From the NCBI GenBank assembly GCA_027327915.1, contig DAHVWT010000007.1, positions 1 to 38,283 on the forward strand: a stretch of DNA of 38,283 bases. The letters are read 5' to 3'. This stretch comes from Elusimicrobiota bacterium (lineage in GTDB: Bacteria > Elusimicrobiota > Elusimicrobia > UBA1565 > UBA9628). The notes below the pieces were generated by a model. That model worked only from the letters and a program-made list of their open reading frames with translations. It made no database searches and was not told where the DNA came from. Below are positions 23,270 to 33,383 of this stretch, in pieces. How positions within the stretch are numbered: the first letter of the stretch is position 1; each line of letters opens with the position of its first letter. The position numbers and the translations under genes are program-made.

Positions 23270-23979
23270 CGGGCGGCGGCCTCCCGGTTCCTCACCGTGC
23301 GCTTCTCGATGGGCTTGACGTAGCGGGGACCCTGGAAAATCTTGTCGATGAAGAGTCCCGGCGAGTGGACGGCGTCGCCGTCGAGTTCTCCCGGCTCGAC
23401 AAGCGTCTCCACTTCCGCGACCACGGTCTTGCCGGCGGTCGCCATGGCCTGATTGAAATTGCGCGAGGTCTTCCGGTAGACGAGGTTCCCGTGACGGTCT
23501 CCCTTCCAAGCTTTCACGAAAGCGAAATCGGCGATCAAGGGGCGCTCGAAGACGAAGGGCTTCCCGTCGATGACGCGCGTTTCCTTGCCCCGGGCCGCGA
23601 GGGTGCCGTAGCCCGTGGGGGTGTAGAAGCCTCCGATGCCGGCTCCTCCCGCGCGGATGCGCTCGGCCAGGGTTCCCTGCGGCGTCCACTCGACTTCGAG
23701 GCGGCCGCCGAGCAACCACTCCTCAAACGCCTTGCATTCGCCTCCGTAGGACATGATCATTTTTTTGACCTGGCCGTTCTTGATGAGCGGGCCGATGCCG
23801 TACTCGTCGGTGCCCGAGTTGTTCGCGATCAGCGTGAGGCCGCGCACGCCCTTCTCGCGCAGGGCGGCAAGGAGGTTTTCGGGGATGCCGCAGAGCCCGA
23901 AGCCGCCGATCATGATGGAGGCGCCGTCTTGGACGCTTTGGACGGCCGCGCGGGCTCCGCCGGCGAGGGTCTTATCCAA
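23266..23979 (-). CDS. scoA: 3-oxoacid CoA-transferase subunit A
   Basis: 237 residues. [20 protein letters not shown] and [16 protein letters not shown] are classic alpha-subunit signatures, followed by [23 protein letters not shown] 23979 is chosen because homology begins at [11 protein letters not shown]; a longer frame reaching into metK is not plausible. An AAGGAG sequence lies 13 nt upstream, beside the metK stop, a rather long spacer. The unit scoA-scoB is translationally coupled and follows metK by 17 nt. Confidence 0.91.
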   Translation of the reverse strand: MDKTLAGGARAAVQSVQDGASIMIGGFGLCGIPENLLAALREKGVRGLTLIANNSGTDEYGIGPLIKNGQVKKMIMSYGGECKAFEEWLLGGRLEVEWTPQGTLAERIRAGGAGIGGFYTPTGYGTLAARGKETRVIDGKPFVFERPLIADFAFVKAWKGDRHGNLVYRKTSRNFNQAMATAGKTVVAEVETLVEPGELDGDAVHSPGLFIDKIFQGPRYVKPIEKRTVRNREAAAR

Positions 23980-23992
23980 GGATGGCCGCCAT

Positions 23993-23996
23993 CTCC

Positions 23997-23998
<2 letters not shown>
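23993..23998 (-). promoter_or_regulatory. Shine-Dalgarno for scoA (supports a TTG start)
   Basis: AAGGAG on the minus strand overlapping the metK stop, 13 nt before TTG 23979. No in-frame ATG lies closer, which favours the TTG start despite the long spacer. Confidence 0.45.
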
Positions 23999-25205
<1,207 letters not shown>

Positions 25206-25207
25206 GA

Positions 25208-26242
25208 TCACTCCCTTACGTTGAGGATGGCGGCGCCATAGATCGCGATGTCCGAATGGACGGAGCTTTTCTCGCCCACGATGCAATCCGAAAGGTATCC
25301 TTGGCGTCCGACGACGACATGGTCAAAAAGTATACTATTTTTAACGGATGCTCCCGCCCCGATCGAACAGCCGTGGCCCACGACCGTGAAGGGACCCACC
25401 TTGGCGCCGGCTTCGATGTGGGTGCCTTGACCGATGAGGCATGGCGGCAGGAGCTTCGCGTGGGGGTGGATGCGGGTCCCGCCCTCGATGTGGACTCCCT
25501 TTTTGATCTCGCGGCCCGGCAGGTCGACGCCGACGTGGCCGCCGAGAGCGTCCATCTGGCAGCGGCGCAACTCGCCTAGATTCCCCACGTCGCACCAATA
25601 ACCCCGCCACTCGTAAGCGTAGAGGGGCTTACCCAGTTTGAGAAGCTTCGGCCAGAGCTCCCGCGCGAAGTCGAACGGGACATTCTTTGGAATGTACCGG
25701 AGCACCTCGGGCTCGAAGACATAGATCCCGGTATTGACCTTGTTGGAGAAAACCTGGCCCCACGTGGGCTTTTCAATGAAGCCCCGTATGCGGCCCGTTT
25801 TCGAGGCGAGAGTGATGCCGTAGTCGAATCGCGAGTCCACCTCTTTGACGGCCATGGTCGCCATCGAGCCGCGACGCCGATGGAACGCGTAGAGCTCGTC
25901 TAGGTCAATGTCGGTAAACCCGTCGCCCGAGAGCACGAAAAAGGGGCCTTTTTTAAGGAAGCGCTCGGCCCTCTTCACGGCGCCTGCCGTCCCCATGAGC
26001 CGGGGCTCATAGGAGTAGGAGAGATTGATTCCCCAGCGATCGCCCGATCCGCAATAGCGCCGGACTTTCCGGGGATGGGCGTGGAGATTGGCCACGACAT
26101 CCCTAATCCCGTGGCGGGCGAGATTGGCGAGAGCATAATGGATGACGGGCCGGTTGAGAACCGGGGCCATGGGTTTCGGGATTTCGTAGGTGAGGGGGCG
26201 CAGTCTCGTGCCCGCTCCGGCGGCCAGCACCATGGCCCGCAC
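25208..26242 (-). CDS. Sugar-1-phosphate nucleotidyltransferase with left-handed beta-helix
   Basis: 344 residues. Nucleotidyltransferase signature [13 protein letters not shown] at the N-terminus, [25 protein letters not shown] (metal-binding Asp) and [19 protein letters not shown]. The C-terminal quarter has hexapeptide-type repeats ([34 protein letters not shown]) forming a left-handed beta-helix. This layout fits mannose-1-phosphate guanylyltransferase or glucose-1-phosphate thymidylyltransferase-like enzymes that make NDP-sugars for glycans. GTG 26242 is chosen 20 nt after the mutase stop; ATG 26233 is possible. Direct linkage to a phosphohexomutase supports a shared sugar pathway; nucleotide and sugar not resolved. 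Confidence 0.87.
   Translation of the reverse strand: MRAMVLAAGAGTRLRPLTYEIPKPMAPVLNRPVIHYALANLARHGIRDVVANLHAHPRKVRRYCGSGDRWGINLSYSYEPRLMGTAGAVKRAERFLKKGPFFVLSGDGFTDIDLDELYAFHRRRGSMATMAVKEVDSRFDYGITLASKTGRIRGFIEKPTWGQVFSNKVNTGIYVFEPEVLRYIPKNVPFDFARELWPKLLKLGKPLYAYEWRGYWCDVGNLGELRRCQMDALGGHVGVDLPGREIKKGVHIEGGTRIHPHAKLLPPCLIGQGTHIEAGAKVGPFTVVGHGCSIGAGASVKNSILFDHVVVGRQGYLSDCIVGEKSSVHSDIAIYGAAILNVRE
25211..25217 (-). promoter_or_regulatory. Shine-Dalgarno for metK
   Basis: AAGGGAG on the minus strand, 5 nt before ATG 25205 and embedded in the last codons of the nucleotidyltransferase gene. It fixes the metK start and contrasts with most genes here, which lack such a site. Confidence 0.6.
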
Positions 26243-26262
26243 GGGCCGGGCGTTCGGCGGAT

Positions 26263-27693
26263 TTAACTTAGGTTCGGCGCGACCCACTTCTTCGCGAGGT
26301 CCAGGAGTTCTTGAGTGCGCTTCTCTGAATCCGACTCGGCGTAGAGTCTCATGAGGGGCTCGGTGCCCGAGGGGCGCATCAGGAGCCAGTGATCGGAGGC
26401 CAGGATGATCTTGAGTCCGTCGAAGCCCAGGGTCTCGCGGATCTCCTCGCCGAGGATTTTTTTGGGCAGACGTTTCGTAAGGCGCTGGGCGAAGAGCGCC
26501 TTGTCCGGGACCGGCCGGTGAAGGCGGATGTCGATGCGCTTGAAATGCGAACGGCCGTAGGCGTCCTCGGCCTCCTTGCGGAGCTGGGAGAGGGTCTTGC
26601 CGCCCACGACGCACATTTCAAGGAAAATGAGCGAGTTCAAGAGTCCGTCCCGCTCCGGGAGGCTTCCTTGCCAGGCGTAACCGCCCGACTCTTCGCCGCA
26701 GATCACCGCGCGGCCGGCGGCGAGTTCCTCCGCCACATGCTTGAAGCCCACCGGAAGCTCCTCGAAGGGGAGCCCCTCCGCCTTCGCGATGCGCTTGCCG
26801 AGATAACCCAGGGAAACGGATTGGACGATCCTGCCGCGGATCTTCTTTTTGCGCAGGAGATACAGGATGAGGATGGGGAAAAGTTGGCAGGGGGTCAGGT
26901 AGTCGCCGTTTTCGTCGACCGCCGCGAAGCGGTCCGCGTCCCCGTCCACGGCGAGCCCCATGAGGGCCTTCTCCGATCGCACTCGGGACGCCAGCTCTTT
27001 TAAGTTCTCCTCGATGGGTTCGGGGTTGACGCCGCCGAAGAGCGGGTCGCGCTCGGCATGGAGGGGGATGATATGCCTGCTGGGAATGATCTGTTCGAGC
27101 AGTCCTCCGGCGGCTCCGTGCATGTACTCCATGACGACGGAGCGCTTAAGACGCGAGCGGATGGGGGCGGGGTCGACGCGTGAGCGTAGGTAGGCCAGGT
27201 ACTCCTTGACCAGGGACTTCTCCTTATAGTCGCCGCCGCGGGGAATCGAGGCGGTCTGCCCGAGGCAGCCCTCGACTGCGGCCGTCAGCGGCGGCAGAGC
27301 CGCGCGGCCGTCCCATTTGATCTTGATCCCGTTGTAGAGAGGAGGGTTGTGGCTCGCCGTGATCATGAGCCCGAGACCCTTGAGGCGCCGGGTCGCGAAG
27401 CTGACCGCCGGGGTCGGCAAGGCCTCCGAGAGAAGGATGGTAGGGAGCTTGTTGGCGCCCAGGACGCCCGCGACCTCCTTGGCGAAGTCCTCGGAGTTGA
27501 AGCGGCGGTCGTAGCCCACGATGATCGGCCCCCTGAGGTCGATCTTGCGTTCCGCGGCGGGGCGGTGGGACTCGGCCTTCACGCAGTCGGCGACGGCCTG
27601 AGTCGCCAGGCGCACGTTGGGGAAGGTGAACTCGCGGGCCATCATCCCCCGCCAGCCGTCGGTTCCGAATTTGATCTCGGGCGCTTGAGCCAT
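26263..27693 (-). CDS. Phosphohexomutase (phosphoglucomutase/phosphomannomutase)
   Basis: 476-residue alpha-D-phosphohexomutase. Four conserved sites are intact: FGTDGWRG near the start, the phosphoserine loop TASHNPP (Ser114), Mg-binding DGDADR at 250-255, sugar-binding GEESGG, and the C-terminal phosphate-binding RPSGTEPLMRLY. It interconverts hexose 6- and 1-phosphates, feeding the nucleotidyltransferase encoded next. It is the first gene of the 27693-21659 minus-strand run and has an extended -10 promoter 6 nt from its ATG. Confidence 0.92.
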   Translation of the reverse strand: MAQAPEIKFGTDGWRGMMAREFTFPNVRLATQAVADCVKAESHRPAAERKIDLRGPIIVGYDRRFNSEDFAKEVAGVLGANKLPTILLSEALPTPAVSFATRRLKGLGLMITASHNPPLYNGIKIKWDGRAALPPLTAAVEGCLGQTASIPRGGDYKEKSLVKEYLAYLRSRVDPAPIRSRLKRSVVMEYMHGAAGGLLEQIIPSRHIIPLHAERDPLFGGVNPEPIEENLKELASRVRSEKALMGLAVDGDADRFAAVDENGDYLTPCQLFPILILYLLRKKKIRGRIVQSVSLGYLGKRIAKAEGLPFEELPVGFKHVAEELAAGRAVICGEESGGYAWQGSLPERDGLLNSLIFLEMCVVGGKTLSQLRKEAEDAYGRSHFKRIDIRLHRPVPDKALFAQRLTKRLPKKILGEEIRETLGFDGLKIILASDHWLLMRPSGTEPLMRLYAESDSEKRTQELLDLAKKWVAPNLS

Positions 27694-27699
27694 GGCGGG

Positions 27700-27708
27700 A
27701 TTGTATCA
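27700..27708 (-). promoter_or_regulatory. Extended -10 promoter of the phosphohexomutase run
   Basis: TGATACAAT on the minus strand (extended -10), 6 nt before ATG 27693; no good -35 is seen at 16-19 nt. Transcription would start at or beside the ATG. The following CCCGCCATG is the same as at the rpsF promoter. Confidence 0.5.
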
Positions 27709-27749
27709 AAATGCCGGAAAGTTGGCTCTGGAAATCTACACATCTTCGT

Positions 27750-27778
27750 TTGACAAAATAGTTAGGAAAAGAGAATAT
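27750..27778 (+). promoter_or_regulatory. Promoter of the marR-led efflux operon
   Basis: Perfect -35 TTGACA at 27750-27755 followed by an AT-rich stretch. The best-spaced -10 is GAATAT (27773-27778, 17 nt), with TATATA at 27776-27781 as an alternative. The ATG at 27795 follows within 16 nt and no Shine-Dalgarno is present. Confidence 0.5.
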
Positions 27779-27798
27779 ATAGCTTAATTAAAATATGT
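27777..27798 (+). promoter_or_regulatory. Candidate MarR operator (AT-rich imperfect palindrome)
   Basis: Imperfect 22-bp inverted repeat centred on the perfect palindrome TTAATTAA (27784-27791), with 4 of 7 flanking pairs matching. It lies between the -10 region and, partly, over the marR start codon. MarR proteins typically bind such AT-rich palindromes in their own promoters. Inferred autoregulation. Confidence 0.4.
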
Positions 27799-28235
27799 CC
27801 GAGCGCTCCTTGTCGCCGGCCGCGACGGGCCGTCTCATGGCCCGCCTCGTTCCCCACCTGTGGCGCATGTCCGTGGCCGGCGCGGGCTCCACGGCGGAGC
27901 TCACGCGCACGCAATTTCTCGTTCTTTCGGCGCTCCAATCGGGAGACAAAGTCCCGATGGGCGTTCTCGCGGCAAGTCTCAAAAAGAGCTTGCCGACCCT
28001 CACGGGCCTCGTCGACCGCCTCATCGACTGCGGCTACCTGGCCCGATATCACGACGCCGCGGACCGAAGGCTCGTCCTCGTGGGTTTGAGCCCCAAGGGA
28101 GAGGCCCTTTTGCGCCGTTTCGAGGAGGCGATCGGACGAGTCTGGGGAGAGATCCTTTCCGACCTTCCGGAGGGGGAACTCGCGGTCTTCGGCCGCATCA
28201 TCGGCAGGCTGCTCGGGCGCTTCTCGTCCCCATGA
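27795..28235 (+). CDS. MarR-family transcriptional regulator
   Basis: 146-residue winged-helix regulator. The MarR pattern is clear: LTRTQFLVLSALQSGDKVPMGVLA, recognition helix region KKSLPTLTGLVDRLIDCGYL, and the wing DAADRRLVLVGLSPKGEALL with the conserved D-x-R-D/R. Such proteins usually repress a neighbouring efflux operon and release DNA on binding a ligand. Here the stop overlaps the tolC start as ATGA, so it is co-transcribed with the pump and probably autoregulated through the palindrome around its start. Ligand unknown; no redox-sensing Cys of the OhrR type is evident. Confidence 0.9.
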   Translation: MSERSLSPAATGRLMARLVPHLWRMSVAGAGSTAELTRTQFLVLSALQSGDKVPMGVLAASLKKSLPTLTGLVDRLIDCGYLARYHDAADRRLVLVGLSPKGEALLRRFEEAIGRVWGEILSDLPEGELAVFGRIIGRLLGRFSSP

Positions 28236-29542
28236 GACTCAAGCCTTCCTTATATATAGGAATCCTTTTCTTCGTCCTGGCGCCGTCCCCATGCCGGGCG
28301 CTGGATATCCTGATCAGCACGGCGATGCCTCCCCGCCCGATCGGGCTTGAGGAGGCGTATCAACTGGCCCTCAAGCGCTCGGAGACTCTCGCGATAAGCT
28401 CCGAAGCCGTCATCCAGGCGCTGACCCAGCTCGACAACCTGTGGGCCGCGGCCAAGCCGACCATCACCTCGAACCTGTACCAAAAATGGGAGACCGCGAT
28501 CCCGATTCAGTTCCAGCCCTTCAGCCCCCCGAGCCAGCAGTACGCGAACTTCAACGTCAAGCAACTCGTCTTCTCGGGGTTCCGGGAAATCCTGGCGGTC
28601 CAGGCGGGGCGGGCGAACAAGCGCCAAGCCGTCTACAACAGGCTGAGGGCCGAGGACCTGCTCTATCAAAGCGTCGCGGCCGCCTATTACAACCTCTGGA
28701 ACGTCCAGAAGAACGCCTCGATCGACGAGGAGATGCTCAAAATCCTAAAGGACCGGGCGAGGGATCTCGCGTCCTGGGTGCGCATCGGCCGTTCGCGAGA
28801 CAGCGATTTTCTCGCGACGGATTCTCAACGAGCGCAGACAGCGGCCCAAATCCTGGCCATGAGGGCCCAGGAGGGGGCGGCCCAAGAGCTGATGATCTTT
28901 CTAACCGGGGTCGAGGCTCGCTTCATGCCCAAAGACGAAACGTACACACATCCCCTGCCGCTCGCCAATTACGTCGAGCGCGTCTCCATGCGCCCCGACG
29001 TCAGGGCTCAAAAGCAGGCTGTGGAGAGCGCCCAGTTCTCCTTAAAAAGCGCTCAGCGCGCGATGATCCCTCTCATCACCTTTCAGGGCAACTATTACCC
29101 CGTGCAGCCCGGATTCCTTGACGTCATCAAGTGGGATGCCGGATTCTTCGCCTCGATCCCCCTGTACACGGGCGGCCAGATCGCGGCCTCCATCCGCATG
29201 GCGCGATCGCAAGTGCGCAGCGCGGAGCAAAACTTTTCCATGGCCCTGAGGACCGCCATCCAAGAAGTACGCACCTATTACGGGAACCTCGTCTTCGGGC
29301 TCGATGAAGTTCGGGCCTACGATACCGCGGAGGCGCTCGCGGCCCAATCGGCCGAGGCCCAGACGAGGGACTACCGCCGCGGGCTCGTGACGAACATCAG
29401 CGTCCTCGACTCCCTAACGACATTGCAGCAGACGAGGCTGACCTTGGCCGCCTCGCGGGCCCAGACTTTTCTTGCCGCCATCCAACTCGCGGTCGCGGCC
29501 GGCCGCTCGACGGAGAACCTTCCCAAGGCCACCCTGCCATGA
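28232..29542 (+). CDS. TolC-family outer-membrane efflux protein (first copy)
   Basis: 436 residues with a Sec signal (hydrophobic YIGILFFVLAPS, cleavage about PCRA/LD). Mature protein has the two outer-membrane-efflux repeats: IGLEEAYQLALKRSETLAI and RPDVRAQKQAVESAQFSLKSAQRAMIP, with FFASIPLYTGGQIAASIRMA before the second coiled coil. It should form a trimeric beta-barrel and periplasmic tunnel. ATG 28232 overlaps marR as ATGA and its stop overlaps the RND gene as ATGA. No adaptor gene lies between it and the pump. Confidence 0.9.
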   Translation: MRLKPSLYIGILFFVLAPSPCRALDILISTAMPPRPIGLEEAYQLALKRSETLAISSEAVIQALTQLDNLWAAAKPTITSNLYQKWETAIPIQFQPFSPPSQQYANFNVKQLVFSGFREILAVQAGRANKRQAVYNRLRAEDLLYQSVAAAYYNLWNVQKNASIDEEMLKILKDRARDLASWVRIGRSRDSDFLATDSQRAQTAAQILAMRAQEGAAQELMIFLTGVEARFMPKDETYTHPLPLANYVERVSMRPDVRAQKQAVESAQFSLKSAQRAMIPLITFQGNYYPVQPGFLDVIKWDAGFFASIPLYTGGQIAASIRMARSQVRSAEQNFSMALRTAIQEVRTYYGNLVFGLDEVRAYDTAEALAAQSAEAQTRDYRRGLVTNISVLDSLTTLQQTRLTLAASRAQTFLAAIQLAVAAGRSTENLPKATLP

Positions 29543-32500
29543 GCGCCAACGGAAAGCCCGCGGCCGGCGACGGGCCGAGCAAGGTCGCCAAGATCTTCGC
29601 TGCGGCGCGCGCCTTTTCCCTCTCCGACATCTCCATTAAGAATCCGGTTTTCGCCTGGATGCTCATGACCGGGATCATCGGCTTCGGGGCTTTGTCCTTT
29701 TCGCGCCTGGGCATCAGCCAGCTTCCGGACGTCGATTTTCCCGTCATCACCGTGACCGTCACCTGGGCCGGGGCGCCTCCCGACGTCATGGAGGCGGCCG
29801 TCGCGGACATCATCGAGGACGCCGTCATGAGCGTCAACGGCATCAAGCTCGTGCAATCCGTCTCCCAGGAAGGGATGACGCAGATCATCATCCAGCTCAA
29901 CCTCGACTCCGACATCGACGCGGCTCTCGAACAGGTGCAGTCCTACATCTCGTCGGCGCAGAAAAACCTCCCTCAAACGATCGATCCTCCGACGATCACG
30001 AAAACGAACCCGAACGACCAGCCGATCATGTGGACGGCGGTCTACGGAGCGTCGACCACGCTGCGCGATATATCGCTTTTTGTCCGGGACCACTTGAAGG
30101 ACGCCATCACGACCATCAACGGAGTGGGAAACGTCTTTTTAGGGGGCTACGTCGATCCCCAGATGCGGGTGTGGTTCCATAACGACGCGATGGTCAAGCG
30201 CGAGATCGCCTTCGACGACGTCATCAACGCCATCAACACCGAGCATCAGCTGACCCCGACGGGATGGCAGGACAAGGGCCCGAAGGAGACCTATGTCCGG
30301 GTGCATTCGCAGTTCCACAACGCCCCCGAGTGCGAGGAGCTTATCATTCCAGCCCGCTCGGTCCTGGGGCCGGTGTGGCGCCGCATCCGCCTGGGGGACG
30401 TCGCGCGCTGCGAGGAGGGAACCGACGAGCTGCGGCGGATCTCGCGGTTCAACGGGGTCTTCCCGACGATGGGCGTCGGGGTCATCAAGCAGCACGGCAC
30501 GAACGCCGTCGCGGTCGCGGACGCCGTCAAGGCCAAGGTCAAGTTCCTGGAGCAGGTCCTCCCCAAGAACATGCACATGGGGATCGTGATCGACGCGACG
30601 AAGTTCATCAAGGACTCCGTCCACGAGCTCATCTTCACGCTCGTCATGGCGGTGCTGCTGACCTCGGTGGTCTGCTACCTCTTCCTAGGCACTTGGAGCG
30701 CGGCGATGAACGTCATCCTCGCGATCCCCGTCTCCCTGATCGGCGCCTTCATGTTCATCGCGCTTTGGGGATTCACGTTGAACAGCTTCACGCTCATGGC
30801 GCTTTCTCTCTCGATCGGCATCGTCGTGGACGACGCGATCATGGTTCTGGAGAATATCGTGCGCTACCACGAGTCGGGCATGAGCCGCGTGCAGGCGTCT
30901 CTTGTCGGCGCCCGGGAGATCACGACCGCGGCGACCGCGTCGTCGCTCGCCATCCTCGCGATCTTCGTCCCGGTCGTCTTCATGCGCGGGATCGTGGGAA
31001 AGTTCTTCTATCAGTTCGGCATCACGATGTCGGCGACGATACTGCTCTCGCTTCTCGAGGCCCTCACCCTCGCTCCCATGCGCACCTCGCAATTCCTGAC
31101 GCTGCGGGGGGAGAACTGGGCCACCCGCAAGGTCAACGAGGGGATGGAGCGGCTTTCCGGCGTCTACCGGCGGCTCCTGGCTTGGTGCCTTGATCGGCGC
31201 TGGACCGTTCTCGGGACGGCGATCGCGATCTTTGCGTTGTCGCTTTCGACCGCGAAGTCGCTGCGCAAGGAATTCATCCCGCCGCAAGACCAGAGTCAGT
31301 TCATGGTGACGATGTATACGAAGATGGGCTCGTCCCTGGCCTACACGGACGGCGTCTTCCAGGAGGCCGGAAAGATTTTGAAATCCCGGCCCGAATTGCA
31401 AAACTATTACCAGGCGGTGGGCGGCTTCGGCGGCGGCCTCGTCAATCAGGGCATCCTTTTCGTCACGCTCAAGGATTTTTTGGACCGCCCCGTGGCGCCG
31501 CCCTTCCGAAAGCGCCCGAGCCAGCAGCAATTCATGGGCTACCTGCGCGGCGCCTTCGCCAAAATTCCCGGCGTTCAACGCGTGGCGATCCTCGACCTCT
31601 CCCAGGCCGGCTTCACGGCGCAGCGGGGCTACCCCATCGAGTTCGAGGTGCAAGGGCCCAACTGGGACAAGCTCGTGAGTTACGCGATGGAGATATTTAA
31701 CCGGCTCAAAGCCTCCGGACTGATGCAGGATTTGGACACGGACTACAATCCCAACATGCCCGAGACGGAGATTTATCCCGACCGCGCCAAGGCCCTCGCC
31801 CGCGGCGTGGAGGTGACGACCGTCGCCAACGCGGTCGCCGCGATGGTGGGCGGCATGAAAATGCTTCCCAACAAGTACACGGACGCGACGGGCCACCGCG
31901 ACGACATCCAAGTCAAGCTCACCGCCGACGAAAACGAGGACCCCGCGGACATCGACCGGATCTGGATCCGGAACGTTCAAGGCGAGATGGTGCGCTTGAA
32001 GGACGTCATCAAGATGGAGCCGGGAAAGACCCTCCTCACCATCACCCGCTATAACCGCGAGCGCGGCATCGGCATCTTTGGGAATTTCCGCAAGGACAAG
32101 TCCCAGTCGGACGTGATTGACTACATCCAGCGCCTGGCCTCGGGAATCCTTCCCAAGGGGCAAGGCTACCACCTCGCCATGTCAGGGAGCTCCGAGGCCT
32201 TCCAGCAATCTTTCCGGAGCCTCTTCTTCGCCCTCGCATGGGGAATCTTCGTCGCTTACATGGTCTTGGCGAGCCAGTTCAATAGTTTCCTTCATCCCTT
32301 TACGATCTTGCTTGCCCTGCCCTTCGGCGTGACGGGAGCGCTGGGGGCCATGAGGCTGACGGATACTTCCCTCAATATCTACAGCTTGATCGGCATCCTC
32401 CTCGTCATGGGAATCGTCAAGAAAAATTCGATCCTGCTTGTCGATTTCACGAACGTGCGGCGCTTGGCCGGCATGGAGACTCGATCGGCGCTCCTGGATG

Positions 32501-32787
32501 CCTGCCCGGTGCGGCTTCGGCCCATCCTGATGACGTCCGTCGCGACGATCGCCGGGGCGATCCCCGAGGCTCTGGCGCTTGGGCCGGGAGCGGAAATCAT
32601 CCGTCCGATGGCGATCGCGGTGATCGGAGGGGTCTCCATTTCCACGCTGCTAACCCTTTTCGTCGTCCCCTGCGCCTACAGCCTGATCACGCCCCTGGAA
32701 AGCCACCGCCACGACCGGGAGTTGCGCGAGGCTCTCGAGGTCTTGGGAGAGCTGCCGCCGGGGGGGCCCGCGCCCGAAGCCCCGTGA
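29539..32787 (+). CDS. RND-family efflux pump, HAE1/AcrB-like
   Basis: 1082-residue inner-membrane antiporter. Starts with a helix after residue about 30 (FAWMLMTGIIGFGALSF), then the porter domain (LPDVDFPVITVTVTW). The proton-relay motifs are intact: GIVVDDAIMVLENI (two Asp in TM4) and GIVKKNSILLVDF (Lys in TM10). Family members export drugs, dyes or lipids using the proton gradient in an adaptor-TolC complex. It is slightly longer than AcrB. Overlaps: ATGA with tolC, GTGA with the ECF sigma gene. No own adaptor is adjacent. Substrate unknown. Confidence 0.94.
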   Translation: MSANGKPAAGDGPSKVAKIFAAARAFSLSDISIKNPVFAWMLMTGIIGFGALSFSRLGISQLPDVDFPVITVTVTWAGAPPDVMEAAVADIIEDAVMSVNGIKLVQSVSQEGMTQIIIQLNLDSDIDAALEQVQSYISSAQKNLPQTIDPPTITKTNPNDQPIMWTAVYGASTTLRDISLFVRDHLKDAITTINGVGNVFLGGYVDPQMRVWFHNDAMVKREIAFDDVINAINTEHQLTPTGWQDKGPKETYVRVHSQFHNAPECEELIIPARSVLGPVWRRIRLGDVARCEEGTDELRRISRFNGVFPTMGVGVIKQHGTNAVAVADAVKAKVKFLEQVLPKNMHMGIVIDATKFIKDSVHELIFTLVMAVLLTSVVCYLFLGTWSAAMNVILAIPVSLIGAFMFIALWGFTLNSFTLMALSLSIGIVVDDAIMVLENIVRYHESGMSRVQASLVGAREITTAATASSLAILAIFVPVVFMRGIVGKFFYQFGITMSATILLSLLEALTLAPMRTSQFLTLRGENWATRKVNEGMERLSGVYRRLLAWCLDRRWTVLGTAIAIFALSLSTAKSLRKEFIPPQDQSQFMVTMYTKMGSSLAYTDGVFQEAGKILKSRPELQNYYQAVGGFGGGLVNQGILFVTLKDFLDRPVAPPFRKRPSQQQFMGYLRGAFAKIPGVQRVAILDLSQAGFTAQRGYPIEFEVQGPNWDKLVSYAMEIFNRLKASGLMQDLDTDYNPNMPETEIYPDRAKALARGVEVTTVANAVAAMVGGMKMLPNKYTDATGHRDDIQVKLTADENEDPADIDRIWIRNVQGEMVRLKDVIKMEPGKTLLTITRYNRERGIGIFGNFRKDKSQSDVIDYIQRLASGILPKGQGYHLAMSGSSEAFQQSFRSLFFALAWGIFVAYMVLASQFNSFLHPFTILLALPFGVTGALGAMRLTDTSLNIYSLIGILLVMGIVKKNSILLVDFTNVRRLAGMETRSALLDACPVRLRPILMTSVATIAGAIPEALALGPGAEIIRPMAIAVIGGVSISTLLTLFVVPCAYSLITPLESHRHDRELREALEVLGELPPGGPAPEAP

Positions 32788-33377
32788 GCAAGCCGGAGAC
32801 GCCGGAAATTCCCGGTGAATCCGAGCTCGTCGGGCGTGCCCGGAAGGGAGACCGGGATGCCTACGCGGAACTGGTGCGGCGCCATTCCCCGAGGATCTTC
32901 GCGTTGTGCCTTTCGATGCTGCGCCGTCGGGAATCCGCGGAGGACGCGGCTCAGGAAGCCTTCGTCAAGGCTTGGAAGGGCCTTCGACGTTTTCGAGGAG
33001 GAGCGGCGTTTTCGACGTGGGTTCATCGCATCGCCGCCAACGCCTGCCAAGACTTTCTGCGGCGACATTCGCGGGCCCGGGAGGAGTCGATCGAAGGGCC
33101 TCCCTTGGGGGATGAACGGCGTCTGCGCCAGGCGGCAAACGCTCTAGGCGATCAAGCCGCGAAGGTCGAGGCCGCCGACTTGGTCGGGAAAATCCTCGCC
33201 CGCCTATCCTCGGAACACCGCTTGATACTCGTCCTGCGCGAGGCGCAGGGCTTCAACTACGCCGAAATCGCGGAGATTCTGGATTGCAGCCTGGACGCCG
33301 TCAAGGGAAGGCTCAAGCGCGCCCGCCAAAGCCTCGAGGAGAATATGCGACACTTTTCATCGCGCGGCGGCGTCTAA
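32784..33377 (+). CDS. ECF RNA polymerase sigma factor
   Basis: 197 residues. Region 2 (about 26-95: [60 protein letters not shown]) and region 4 (LSSEHRLILVLREAQGFNYAEIAEILDCSLDAVKGRLKRARQSL) are typical of ECF sigma factors; region 3 is absent. It begins with GTG 32784 overlapping the RND stop as GTGA, unusual for a sigma gene. The anti-sigma gene follows 6 nt later. It probably answers an envelope signal; target promoters are unknown and no clear ECF-type promoter was found in the window. Confidence 0.93.
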   Translation: MSKPETPEIPGESELVGRARKGDRDAYAELVRRHSPRIFALCLSMLRRRESAEDAAQEAFVKAWKGLRRFRGGAAFSTWVHRIAANACQDFLRRHSRAREESIEGPPLGDERRLRQAANALGDQAAKVEAADLVGKILARLSSEHRLILVLREAQGFNYAEIAEILDCSLDAVKGRLKRARQSLEENMRHFSSRGGV

Positions 33378-33383
33378 TTCCTG

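Noticed and set aside
30685-32172. 495-codon open frame on the minus strand inside the RND pump gene
   Set aside because: Composition is typical of an antisense shadow in GC-rich DNA (repeated D/E/R/H/G), no family motif, and the plus-strand RND protein is intact.
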